6,293 bases of DNA, taken from assembly GCA_937872085.1 (NCBI GenBank), contig CALMQK010000023.1, positions 1 to 6,293 on the forward strand, written 5' to 3'. Within the stretch, counting starts at the first letter, position 1; every line of letters begins with the position of its first letter. Shown one piece after another: positions 1 through 5,792 of the stretch. The notes beneath the pieces are model-generated. The model ran no database searches. It was not told the origin of the DNA and saw only the letters and a list, made by a program, of their open reading frames with translations. Made by a program: the position numbers and the translations under genes. The DNA comes from an uncultured euryarchaeote. GTDB taxonomy: Archaea > Thermoplasmatota > Thermoplasmata > UBA10834.

Positions 1-646
1 GCGAGGTGGTGCATGTGAGGTTCGAGATGATCGGCCTCCTTCTGAGCTCCTTCCACCCGCCGACGACTGCGGCGGCCATCTTCAGCTCGTACTGTGCTTC
101 TTCCTTCATGTACGTCGAGCCCGTCGTGAAGTGCTTCTCGCAGTTCTCGAGCGACACTAGGAACTCATGGACGGTGTGCGCGTGCTTGGGGACCTCGAGC
201 GGCGTCACGAGCGGGTTGTACATGTGCATCATCGGGAGGTAGTCGACTATCTTGGCGGAATCCGCAACGTCCTTGAGCGTGGACCCGCGTCTCTCGCCCG
301 TATCAAGGTCTATCGTCGCAACACCTACTCCGTCCGTGCATGTGTAGCAGTGCCGGCCGTCCAGGATGATGTCGTTCTTCGGATTCCTCGCGGCGATCTT
401 GACGGGGCGCATACACTTCCTCATCGATTCCTCCACGAGGGCGCTCGGGATCTTGCAGACCTTGGTCTTCTCATCGACCTCCGCCCCGGCTTCCTTGAGG
501 AGGCGCCTGCCCTCGTCGCTCACGACCTTTATCCCCATGTGCTCCAGCAGGTGCAGCGAGTTGACGTGGACAGCTTCCGCGTCCCGCGGCTCCATGACCT
601 CGAACCGCTTCATCCCGAAATGTCCAATCTTCATCGGTTCCGCCAT
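1..646 (-). CDS. MttB-superfamily corrinoid methyltransferase, N-terminal part (cut by window edge)
   Basis: I translated the minus strand from the ATG at 646. It gives 215 open codons with no stop, and the gene continues beyond base 1. The protein begins MAEPMKIGHFGMKRF. It aligns by eye with the first 210 or so residues of the full-length MttB-type protein at 2402-3835: shared blocks are the helix ending in LLEHMGIKV, the AGAEVDEKTKVCKIP strand (AGASIDEKRGVAKIP in the paralog), the ARNPKN turn (ARDPRN) and the IDLDTG loop (RDIDSG). The family moves a methyl group from trimethylamine, glycine betaine or related amines to the Co(I) of a corrinoid protein in the cytoplasm. The start lies 4 nt after the stop of the corrinoid protein gene, with GGAG and GTGA just upstream, so the two are almost certainly co-transcribed and probably partners. 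No in-frame TAG is seen, but the region that holds pyrrolysine in true MttB (about residue 334) is outside the window. Substrate is unknown. Confidence 0.9.
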   Translation of the reverse strand, partial: MAEPMKIGHFGMKRFEVMEPRDAEAVHVNSLHLLEHMGIKVVSDEGRRLLKEAGAEVDEKTKVCKIPSALVEESMRKCMRPVKIAARNPKNDIILDGRHCYTCTDGVGVATIDLDTGERRGSTLKDVADSAKIVDYLPMMHMYNPLVTPLEVPKHAHTVHEFLVSLENCEKHFTTGSTYMKEEAQYELKMAAAVVGGWKELRRRPIISNLTCTTS

Positions 647-650
647 CTCT

Positions 651-1298
651 TCACGCTCCCTTTCCGAGCAGGGACTTCGCGAGCGGGACCGCGCTTCCTG
701 CATCGGTCGAGTATACCGCTCCGATCTCCTTCGCCCACTCCTCGGTCACGGCAGCGCCGCCGACCATCAGGGGTGCCTTGACGCCTCCGGCCCTCAGAGC
801 GTCCACCAGCTCTTTCTGGACAGACACGGTCGTCGTCATCAGCGAGGAGGCACCGACCAGCTGGGCCCCGACCTCCATCGCCTTCGAGACGAAGTTCTCG
901 GTGGGCGCGTCCTTGCCGATGTCGTGCACCTCGAACCCTCCGGCCTCGAGCATGATCTTCACGAGGTTCTTGCCGATGTCGTGGATGTCGCCCGCGACGG
1001 TACCGAGCACGAAGTTTGCGGTCGAATGCCTCTTCTCCTTGCTCCTCTTGAGCTCGGGCTCCAGCAACTTGATCGCCTCCTCCATTATGCTCGCGGCGAA
1101 GATCAGCTCGACGACGAACATCTCCTTCTTCGCGTACTTCTCCCCGACCTCTCTGATGCCCCTCGAGAGGGCATCGATGGCCTCCACCGGGCTCACGCCC
1201 GCGACGAGCGCCTTCTTCGCGCCCTCGACCGCGGCCTCCTGCTGCAGTTGCTTTATGCTGTTCTCCAGCTCGTTCAAGATTGATTGCTTGTCAGCCAT
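651..1298 (-). CDS. Corrinoid (B12-binding) methyltransferase protein, MttC/MtbC/MtaC type
   Basis: This 215-residue protein carries the methyl group between methyltransferases on a bound cobamide. Residues 1 to about 90 form the helical cap domain (B12-binding_2), and 93-215 form the Rossmann-like cobamide domain. The base-off signature is complete: D104-I-H106-D-I-G109, where H106 is the lower axial cobalt ligand, then S-S-L at 151-153 and the M-V-G-G loop at 178-181. Length matches the usual 210-220 residues. I chose the ATG at 1298 (MADKQSIL) over the ATG at 1346, because GGTGA sits 5 nt before it and the 16 extra residues (MPVQFLAGSKSKAVKK) look unlike the family. The MttB-type gene follows after 4 nt. 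The first 45 or so bases upstream contain no convincing TATA box, so transcription may begin further upstream, perhaps before the 35-codon ORF. Such proteins are frequently shared among methyltransferases, so it could also serve the MttB homolog at 2402. The specific amine cannot be told from sequence. Confidence 0.93.
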   Translation of the reverse strand: MADKQSILNELENSIKQLQQEAAVEGAKKALVAGVSPVEAIDALSRGIREVGEKYAKKEMFVVELIFAASIMEEAIKLLEPELKRSKEKRHSTANFVLGTVAGDIHDIGKNLVKIMLEAGGFEVHDIGKDAPTENFVSKAMEVGAQLVGASSLMTTTVSVQKELVDALRAGGVKAPLMVGGAAVTEEWAKEIGAVYSTDAGSAVPLAKSLLGKGA

Positions 1299-1356
1299 CT
1301 TCTTCACCGCCTTCGATTTCGAACCCGCGAGAAATTGCACAGGCACGGGAAAGAGG

Positions 1357-1373
1357 TTTCAAACTAGTTGAAA
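1357..1373. repeat. Inverted repeat, possible operator
   Basis: TTTCAA-ACTAG-TTGAAA has two perfect 6-base arms around a 5-base centre. It lies about 60-75 nt upstream of the corrinoid protein start and directly after the stop of the possible 35-codon ORF. Position and size fit a dimeric-regulator site, but arms this short arise by chance fairly often. Confidence 0.25.
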
Positions 1374-1376
1374 GGC

Positions 1377-1484
1377 TCAGAACAAAAGATGGTCCTTTCC
1401 GACCTGGACCCCGGCTCCGCCGTTCATCAGGAGTAGCATCAGTGGCGAGCTGACAAATGCAGAGTGCAGTTTCGTTCGCATCAT
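1377..1484 (-). CDS. Possible small protein or leader ORF, 35 codons
   Basis: On the minus strand the bases AAGGAGGT (1491-1498) form a near-perfect Shine-Dalgarno, followed after 6 nt by ATG ATG and a 35-codon ORF ending in TGA at 1377. The peptide starts MMRTKLHSAF, has a short hydrophobic stretch (SSPLMLLLMNGG) and ends GKDHLLF. About 69% of codons end in G or C, close to the neighbouring genes. It stops 78 nt before the corrinoid protein start, so it could be the first cistron or a leader peptide of that operon. A TATA-like CCTTAAGTATGG lies upstream at about the right distance. I recognise no family. The alternative is a chance ribosome-binding site in an intergenic region; the ORF is too short for codon use to decide. 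Confidence 0.35.
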   Translation of the reverse strand: MMRTKLHSAFVSSPLMLLLMNGGAGVQVGKDHLLF

Positions 1485-1550
1485 TTCACGACCTCCTTGA
1501 ACGCGCCAAGGCTACTGGCTGTCCGCCTCAGCAATTGGTATTGTGCATTC

Positions 1551-1561
1551 CATACTTAAGG
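1551..1561 (-). promoter_or_regulatory. Candidate TATA box for the corrinoid operon
   Basis: Read on the minus strand this is CCTTAAGTATG. A start about 25 nt downstream (near 1531) would leave a leader of about 46 nt before the ATG at 1484. It is the best AT-rich box upstream of the leftward unit. The box is roughly symmetric, so on the plus strand it could also act as a distal promoter for SOD. Confidence 0.25.
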
Positions 1562-1616
1562 CTTGACGGTTTCCAAGTCGAGATCGTGCCCGGCAACGAC
1601 GGTCCAAGGGATACGT

Positions 1617-1630
1617 GGAAATCTACATAT
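1617..1630 (+). promoter_or_regulatory. Candidate BRE/TATA promoter of the SOD gene
   Basis: GGAAAT matches the archaeal BRE pattern RNWAAW and is followed directly by the TATA-like CTACATAT. A start about 25 nt downstream of the box centre falls near 1652, giving a leader of about 15 nt that contains the GGAGGT ribosome-binding site. The geometry is good, but the TATA match is imperfect. Confidence 0.45.
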
Positions 1631-1655
1631 GCGGCTAGACTGTCAATGACTCAGT

Positions 1656-1661
1656 GGAGGT
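1656..1661 (+). promoter_or_regulatory. Ribosome-binding site that fixes the TTG start of SOD
   Basis: GGAGGT, a full Shine-Dalgarno core, ends 6 nt before the TTG at 1668. It decides the start in favour of TTG over the internal ATG at 1734, which would remove the conserved LPELPYAYGALKP segment of the SOD N-terminus. Confidence 0.75.
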
Positions 1662-1667
1662 TCTAGA

Positions 1668-2273
1668 TTGGCTGAAGTAAAGTCATTCGTCCTGCCTGAA
1701 TTGCCGTACGCGTATGGTGCCCTCAAGCCGTACATGTCCGAGGAGCAGCTGAAGATACATCACGACAAGCACCATGCGGCATACGTGAACGGGGCCAACA
1801 ACATCTTGGCGAAGATGGACAAGGCCCGAGCGGAGAACACGGACTTCGACGTGAAGAGCACGCTCAAGGAGCTGTCATGGAACATCGGAGGGCACGCGCT
1901 GCACTCCCTGTTCTGGCCGAGCATGTCCGCGAAGGGCGGAGGCGTGCCAGGCGGACAGCTGGGCGACTGGCTCGTGAAGGAATTCGGGAGCTTCGAGCGA
2001 TTCAAGAAGGAGTTCACCACGGCTGCGAACTCAGTCGAAGGATCGGGCTGGGCCGCGCTGACGCTCGGCTCGCAGACAACCAGACCGTACATCATGCAGG
2101 TAGAGAAGCACAACATGAACGTCTATCCGGCTTACACCGTGCTCATGGTCCTGGACGTGTTCGAGCACGCGTACTACATCGACTACAAGAACGACCGTGG
2201 CAAGTTCGTCGAGGGCTTCTGGAACGTCGTGAACTGGGATGAGGTCAACAAGAGATTGACGGCGCACCTCTAA
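1668..2273 (+). CDS. sod: Superoxide dismutase, Fe/Mn family
   Basis: This cytoplasmic enzyme of 201 residues converts superoxide to oxygen and hydrogen peroxide. The N-terminal two-helix domain (about 1-90) and the C-terminal alpha/beta domain (about 97-201) are both complete, and the length is typical. All four expected metal ligands are present: H31 in IHHDKHHAAYV, H79 in GGHALHSLFW, and D163 and H167 in LDVFEHAYY, followed by the C-terminal FWNVVNWDEV. Position 75 is Gly, as in Mn-type enzymes, and not the Gln of bacterial Fe-SOD. The outer-sphere partner appears to be H148 in QVEKHN, a pattern I associate with archaeal Fe or cambialistic SODs, so the metal cannot be assigned. Translation starts at TTG, supported by GGAGGT 6 nt upstream. 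A hairpin and T-rich stretch follow the stop, so it is probably a single-gene unit. A role in shielding nearby corrinoid chemistry from oxygen is only a contextual guess. Confidence 0.97.
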   Translation: MAEVKSFVLPELPYAYGALKPYMSEEQLKIHHDKHHAAYVNGANNILAKMDKARAENTDFDVKSTLKELSWNIGGHALHSLFWPSMSAKGGGVPGGQLGDWLVKEFGSFERFKKEFTTAANSVEGSGWAALTLGSQTTRPYIMQVEKHNMNVYPAYTVLMVLDVFEHAYYIDYKNDRGKFVEGFWNVVNWDEVNKRLTAHL

Positions 2274-2311
2274 ACTCAGCATCAACCCCTTACCCTGCCG
2301 CCGCTCCTCCC

Positions 2312-2337
2312 GGACCGGCCGGTCCCTGTTTTCTTTC
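2312..2337 (+). terminator. Candidate terminator after SOD
   Basis: GGACCGGCCGGTCC (2312-2325) is a perfect 14-base palindrome about 40 nt past the SOD stop, followed by CTGTTTTCTTTC. In archaea the T-rich stretch would be the main signal. A perfect palindrome with no loop folds poorly as a hairpin, so it could also be a protein-binding site. Confidence 0.45.
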
Positions 2338-2348
2338 ACTCCAAATCC

Positions 2349-2361
2349 AGAAAGGTTTTAG
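2349..2361 (+). promoter_or_regulatory. Candidate promoter of the MttB-type gene
   Basis: AGAAAGGTTTTAG is a purine-rich BRE-like stretch followed by a weak TATA-like box. A start about 25 nt downstream (near 2383) would leave a leader of about 18 nt containing the G-run at 2390-2394, which could pair with 16S rRNA before the ATG at 2402. Confidence 0.35.
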
Positions 2362-2401
2362 CCACGTTCGCCATCATCGATTCCGCTTAGGGGGCAGTTC
2401 A

Positions 2402-3835
2402 ATGGCGTTGGCACGGCTGAAGTTCTTGGACAAGGATGAAGAGGACCTGATACACGAGCAGAGCTTGAGATGCCTCGAGCGGATCGGCGTCATGGTGAAG
2501 AGCCCGTCCGTGCTGAAGATGCTCGGAAGAGCTGGCGCTTCAATCGACGAGAAGAGAGGCGTGGCGAAGATCCCCGAGGGCATGGTTCTGGACGCGCTGA
2601 GGAAGGCCCCGAAGAGGCTCGTGCTCGGCGCGAGGGATCCCAGAAACGAAAAAGTGGTCCCGGTAGAGTCATATCCACTTCTGGCGACGACCGGTCTCGC
2701 GATCTACACTCGCGACATCGATTCGGGAAAAAACCGGCCTACCACGAACAAGGATCTCGCCAATTTCTCGAGGATCGCCGATGCGATGGACGCTATCGAC
2801 ATCTGCTGGACGACCGTCACGGCATCAGATGTCCCCCAGGACGCACTCGCAGTGGAGTCCCTCTGGACTGTCCTGCAGAACAACACGAAGCACATCCATG
2901 TCGTCCCCGCCACGCATGGTGCGGAGAGCGCAAGGAGACAGGTCGAGCTCGCATCGCTGGTCTCGGGAGGACCTGAACAACTGAAGAAGAAGCCGCTCTT
3001 CTCCGTCATCAGCTGCTCCATCGCTCCGCTCGCGTTCGCAGGCCCGGAGATCGAAGCTCAGGTGGAGTTCGCGAAACACGGCATCCCCGTCGTCTCGATG
3101 TCCATGTCGCTCGGTGGGCTGTCGTCCCCGATCACGATGGCCGGGACGATCGAGAACATCAACGCGGAGAACTTGGCGAGCCTGGTCATCACCCAGACCG
3201 CATCTCCAGGTGCGCCGTTCGTCTACAGCACTGAGTCTGCTCCTATGGACATGAAGACCGGCGTGATGGACTACAACTCGTACTGGTTACCGGTCCTGAG
3301 CGCGGGCGCTGCCCAGTTCGCCATCCGATACGGGCTGCCAAACCTTGTGGCCAGCTGGGGGATCGAGACGATGGACCCAGGCATGCAATCTGCCTTCGGC
3401 GAGGTCTTCGGGATGGCCATCGGAACCTTCTCGGGTTCGGACATGATTTCCGGAGCTGGAAGCCTCGACCACGCCAAGGGCGCGGCCCTGGAGCAGGTCG
3501 TCATGGATTCCTATCTGTGGGAGGATATTCGAGGCTACATGAAGAGGTACACGGTCTCGAAGGAGAAGATCGCTCTAGATGTGATCGAGCAGGTAGGCCA
3601 TGGCAACACCTTCCTGACCAACCCGCACACGGCCCGGAACTTCAAGGCAGAGACGCCCTTCAGGGACCAGAGGAAGAAGCTCTGGCAGGCTACCCTGTCC
3701 ACCCGGATGGCGGAAGAGGCCAGGGAAGAGACGAGGAAGATACTCAAGGAGCACAAAGTGCCATCTTTGGACAAGGATGTCCTCAGGCGCGGGTCGGAGA
3801 TAGTCAAGGAATACGAGAAGAAGCTCCTGGCTTGA
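2402..3835 (+). CDS. Non-pyrrolysine MttB-superfamily methyltransferase (trimethylamine/glycine-betaine type)
   Basis: This complete protein of 477 residues has the TIM-barrel MttB fold. Recognisable family blocks are the N-terminal helix and AGASIDEKRGVAKIP (44-58), the ARDPRN turn (77-82), TMAGTIENINAENLASLV (245-262) followed by SPGAPFVY (268-275), and the GSDMISGAGSLDHAKG segment (345-360) with EQVVMD after it. Members transfer a methyl group from a methylated amine to a corrinoid protein. The frame has no internal TAG, so it lacks the pyrrolysine of true trimethylamine MttB. Such homologs are known as glycine betaine, proline betaine or carnitine demethylases, and many are uncharacterised. 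Length agrees with the non-Pyl group (about 470-480). It is a divergent paralog of the truncated MttB-type protein at 1-646, with an estimated identity near 30% over the shared part. It has no adjacent corrinoid gene of its own, so it may use the one at 651-1298. Substrate is unknown. Confidence 0.93.
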   Translation: MALARLKFLDKDEEDLIHEQSLRCLERIGVMVKSPSVLKMLGRAGASIDEKRGVAKIPEGMVLDALRKAPKRLVLGARDPRNEKVVPVESYPLLATTGLAIYTRDIDSGKNRPTTNKDLANFSRIADAMDAIDICWTTVTASDVPQDALAVESLWTVLQNNTKHIHVVPATHGAESARRQVELASLVSGGPEQLKKKPLFSVISCSIAPLAFAGPEIEAQVEFAKHGIPVVSMSMSLGGLSSPITMAGTIENINAENLASLVITQTASPGAPFVYSTESAPMDMKTGVMDYNSYWLPVLSAGAAQFAIRYGLPNLVASWGIETMDPGMQSAFGEVFGMAIGTFSGSDMISGAGSLDHAKGAALEQVVMDSYLWEDIRGYMKRYTVSKEKIALDVIEQVGHGNTFLTNPHTARNFKAETPFRDQRKKLWQATLSTRMAEEAREETRKILKEHKVPSLDKDVLRRGSEIVKEYEKKLLA

Positions 3836-3848
3836 GCGTCCGAGGGGA

Positions 3849-3860
3849 GTAATCTAATAG
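3849..3860 (+). promoter_or_regulatory. Candidate promoter of the membrane protein gene
   Basis: GTAATCTAATAG is the most AT-rich patch in the 63-base gap. A start about 25 nt downstream (near 3881) would give a leader of about 17 nt with GGGGT at 3890-3894 as the ribosome-binding site. Read-through from the MttB-type gene is also possible. Confidence 0.35.
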
Positions 3861-3898
3861 CACGGTACGCTCATTCACTACTATCGAGCGGGGTAAGG

Positions 3899-4621
3899 AT
3901 GACAGAGCTACGCAAGGAGACCGACCTAGCTCGGTTCTCGAGGATAATGCACGCCCTGGGTGACAGGGCGCTCCACCGGTCTGCCTGGCTCTCCCGAGAG
4001 GCAAAGAAGCAACCCAAACCCCTCCTTGCGGAATTCCCGTTCGTCTCCCTTTCCGTCCTGATCATTCTCCTCACGCTGTTGGCGATGTCGATGGAGCGAG
4101 GCGGATGGTCCTGGTCGAGCTGGACATATTCGTTCGCGTTGGTGATCCTGGTGCCCCTGGTGCTGCTCGAACTCAAGCGGAAGGCCGTCATCACGGGCGG
4201 GGCGATCATGCTCCTGTTCTTCATGGTAGTGATGGACGCGGGCATGCCCGGGTTGTTCGGCTACAGCCCCTCCGACACGAACTGGTACGACAACGGGGCG
4301 CATCTCATCGGGACCGCCGCGATGACGCTGTTCCTCTGGTCGTTCCTCTGCTGGACTCTTAGCCCGACTGGTCCACCGAAGACGAACGGCAGGAGGAAGT
4401 TCGTGTTCGCGATCGCGACGATGGTCGTGATCTCCATCTTCTTCGAGTTCACAGAGTTCTTCACTGATGCCATCTTCGGATGGACGAACTTCCATCCGGG
4501 CATAGACACGATCGGCGACCTCATCTTCGACTTCGCGGGGATAACGATAGCGGGACTGATGATAGTCAGGCACAGGACCAGCATGATAAGAAGGCCGTTC
4601 TGGCACGCCGAACCTGCATAG
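3899..4621 (+). CDS. Six-helix membrane protein resembling the DUF2238/YjdF family
   Basis: The protein has 240 residues. A charged cytoplasmic-looking N-terminus of about 45 residues precedes six predicted membrane helices at about 46-64, 75-92, 97-112, 133-154, 168-187 and 206-224, and the tail is basic. There is no signal peptide. Polar residues inside or beside helices form a pattern I associate with DUF2238: W129-Y-D-N-G-A-H135, E183-x-x-E186-x-x-x-D190 and D203-T-x-x-D207-L-x-x-D211. Clustered acidic and His residues could bind a metal or be catalytic, but the family has no settled function to my knowledge. The ATG at 3899 is supported by GGGGT 4 nt upstream. The gene lies 63 nt after the MttB-type gene in the same direction and ends 6 bp from the convergent dehydrogenase gene. 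Whether it relates to methylamine use, for example as a transporter, cannot be said. The family assignment is from motif memory only. Confidence 0.8.
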   Translation: MTELRKETDLARFSRIMHALGDRALHRSAWLSREAKKQPKPLLAEFPFVSLSVLIILLTLLAMSMERGGWSWSSWTYSFALVILVPLVLLELKRKAVITGGAIMLLFFMVVMDAGMPGLFGYSPSDTNWYDNGAHLIGTAAMTLFLWSFLCWTLSPTGPPKTNGRRKFVFAIATMVVISIFFEFTEFFTDAIFGWTNFHPGIDTIGDLIFDFAGITIAGLMIVRHRTSMIRRPFWHAEPA

Positions 4622-4636
4622 GAATGATCAAATTCC
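4621..4636. terminator. Small inverted repeat at the convergent gene ends
   Basis: GGAAT-GATCAA-ATTCC sits across the two opposing stop codons, with 5-base arms and a 6-base loop. It could help end both transcripts. The arms are short and there is no T-run, so support is weak. Transcripts of the two genes probably overlap at their 3' ends. Confidence 0.2.
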
Positions 4637-5731
4637 GTGCTCGACCTGCTCGATCGCTTCGAGGAGATCGCCTACCCTCATCTTCACCGGCATGTTCTTG
4701 GCGTTCCGGTCCTTGTCGCACGCCCACTCGGCAGCCTGTCTGAGAGCGGCTTTGCTTGGTTCTCCGATGGCTTTTAGCTTCGTCGGCAAACCGACCTTCT
4801 CACACCATTCGACTATCTGGCGGATTTCGTCCTTAGGTCTCTTCTCGAAAACTGTCTGGACGATGGTTGCATATGCGACTATCTCTCCGTGCTCCCCCTT
4901 GACCTGCCCGGTCTTTGTGAGGCCGTTGTGGAGCGCATGGGCGAGCGCACAGTCCGTGTTCTCGAAAGCCAATGCGGACGAAAGCTTGACGGCTTCAATG
5001 ACGTCGTCAACATCCAACGAATGGATGCCATTCTTGAGGTCTGTGATTGCCTTGAATCCGTGCTCCATCAGGCTCTTGAAGCATCCGTCAGCAAGGGCGA
5101 GGGCTGAAGCGGTGGGCCACACCCCATCCCTCTTCTTCTGTCTGGTCTTCGCATATGCCTCGGATTCGAACTTCGTCGCTAGGGCGTCTCCCATCCCCCA
5201 GACCATGTACTTGAACGGCGCCTTCGATATGATCTCCGTGTCCTCGATAACAAGGACCGGGCTCCTTGGGAGCACCAGGTCCTCGAGGAATTTGTGGTCC
5301 TCTGTGTAGATGATAGACTCGATGCTCGCATCGGCGTTGGTCGCGCACTGGGTGCCGATCGTCATTGCGGGCACTTTCATCTTCCAAGCCACGACCTTCG
5401 CGGTGTCGACCGCTCTTCCCCCACCGACGCCGACGACGAAATGGCCCTTGCATCGCTTGCCGTCCTCGACGAGCCTGTTGATGGTCGCGTGCGTACAGTC
5501 CTTGATGTCGTCCTTCCATCCAACGACCTCGATCCCGTTCGAGTCGAGGGACTTCCTCACCCTATCGCCAGCGATAGAGAGGGCTGTCCGTCCGCCGACG
5601 ACAAAAGCCTTGTCCCCGAACGGAAGCGCCTTCTGGCCGAGGTGATAGATCGCGCCTTTGCCCTGCAAGTAAAGCGAAGGCGTGACCATTTTCCTGACAG
5701 TGATGGTATCTATTGGATGTCCTGTTCCCAT
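4628..5731 (-). CDS. gldA: Glycerol-dehydrogenase-like NAD-dependent, metal-containing alcohol dehydrogenase
   Basis: This cytoplasmic enzyme of 367 residues belongs to the iron-type alcohol dehydrogenase superfamily, GldA branch; GldA oxidises glycerol to dihydroxyacetone with NAD. The N-terminal nucleotide-binding domain carries G103-G-G-R-A-V-D-T-A-K. The C-terminal helical domain holds the three metal ligands D182 (MGDALAT), H265 (ALAHALHNGLT) and H281 (KGEHGE). The PTASALALADGC and HNGLT blocks and the length match E. coli GldA as I remember it. They do not match archaeal glycerol-1-phosphate dehydrogenase, which has SHDG and GDxISN motifs. Where GldA has STDAP near the substrate, this protein has ATNAD with about three extra residues before it, so the substrate may differ. 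The ATG at 5731 has no ribosome-binding site but follows a TATA box at a distance giving a leader of about 12 nt or less. A second ATG at 5689 (residue 15) is possible. It is convergent with the membrane protein and divergent from the methyltransferase. Confidence 0.88.
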   Translation of the reverse strand: MGTGHPIDTITVRKMVTPSLYLQGKGAIYHLGQKALPFGDKAFVVGGRTALSIAGDRVRKSLDSNGIEVVGWKDDIKDCTHATINRLVEDGKRCKGHFVVGVGGGRAVDTAKVVAWKMKVPAMTIGTQCATNADASIESIIYTEDHKFLEDLVLPRSPVLVIEDTEIISKAPFKYMVWGMGDALATKFESEAYAKTRQKKRDGVWPTASALALADGCFKSLMEHGFKAITDLKNGIHSLDVDDVIEAVKLSSALAFENTDCALAHALHNGLTKTGQVKGEHGEIVAYATIVQTVFEKRPKDEIRQIVEWCEKVGLPTKLKAIGEPSKAALRQAAEWACDKDRNAKNMPVKMRVGDLLEAIEQVEHGI

Positions 5732-5764
5732 GCGATCAGAATCCTGCGACGGCGCAAGCGCTCA

Positions 5765-5773
5765 GGTATATGG
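5765..5773. promoter_or_regulatory. Candidate bidirectional TATA box for the divergent gldA-like and methyltransferase genes
   Basis: GGTATATGG on the plus strand reads CCATATACC on the minus strand. Its centre is about 24 nt from the ATG at 5793 (plus) and 38 nt from the ATG at 5731 (minus). With usual archaeal spacing the rightward transcript would be leaderless and the leftward one would have a leader of about 12 nt. This fits the absence of Shine-Dalgarno sequences at both genes. No clear BRE is seen on either side. Confidence 0.45.
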
Positions 5774-5792
5774 AAAGGGATTATTTCATAGG

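Larger units (their letters stand above)
1299..1667. other. Divergent intergenic region between the corrinoid operon and the SOD gene
   Basis: These 369 bases separate two divergent transcription units. I see no recognisable large gene, tRNA or transposon remnant. Contents are the possible 35-codon ORF (1377-1484, minus), an inverted repeat (1357-1373), a TATA-like CATACTTAAGG near 1551-1561 that reads plausibly in both directions, and a BRE/TATA candidate for SOD (1617-1630). An open plus-strand frame of 69 codons (1457-1666) exists, but its mixed third-position bases and lack of a good ribosome-binding site argue against coding. Confidence 0.6.

Noticed and set aside
366..1283. 305-codon plus-strand open frame
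   Set aside because: It lies antisense to the corrinoid and MttB-type genes, whose protein motifs are unambiguous. Long antisense frames are common in GC-rich coding DNA.
1299..1346. Extended start of the corrinoid protein at 1346
   Set aside because: The added 16 residues do not resemble family members and GGTGA is placed correctly for the ATG at 1298.
1391..1410. GGTCC...GGACC hairpin as a riboswitch or structured RNA
   Set aside because: Arms are only 5 bases around a 10-base loop, and I see no cobalamin-riboswitch elements or other known RNA motif nearby.
1457..1666. 69-codon plus-strand ORF directly upstream of SOD
   Set aside because: Only about 55% of codons end in G or C against a clearly higher share in neighbours, there is no good ribosome-binding site, and it overlaps the SOD promoter candidate and the better-supported small minus-strand ORF. 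I see no family resemblance.
2402..3835. Pyrrolysine-containing MttB
   Set aside because: The frame is uninterrupted from ATG to TGA with no in-frame TAG, so no pyrrolysine is encoded.
3926..4606. 226-codon minus-strand open frame
   Set aside because: It is antisense to the membrane protein gene and its translation is an Arg/Glu/Pro/His-rich, low-complexity product typical of a shadow frame.
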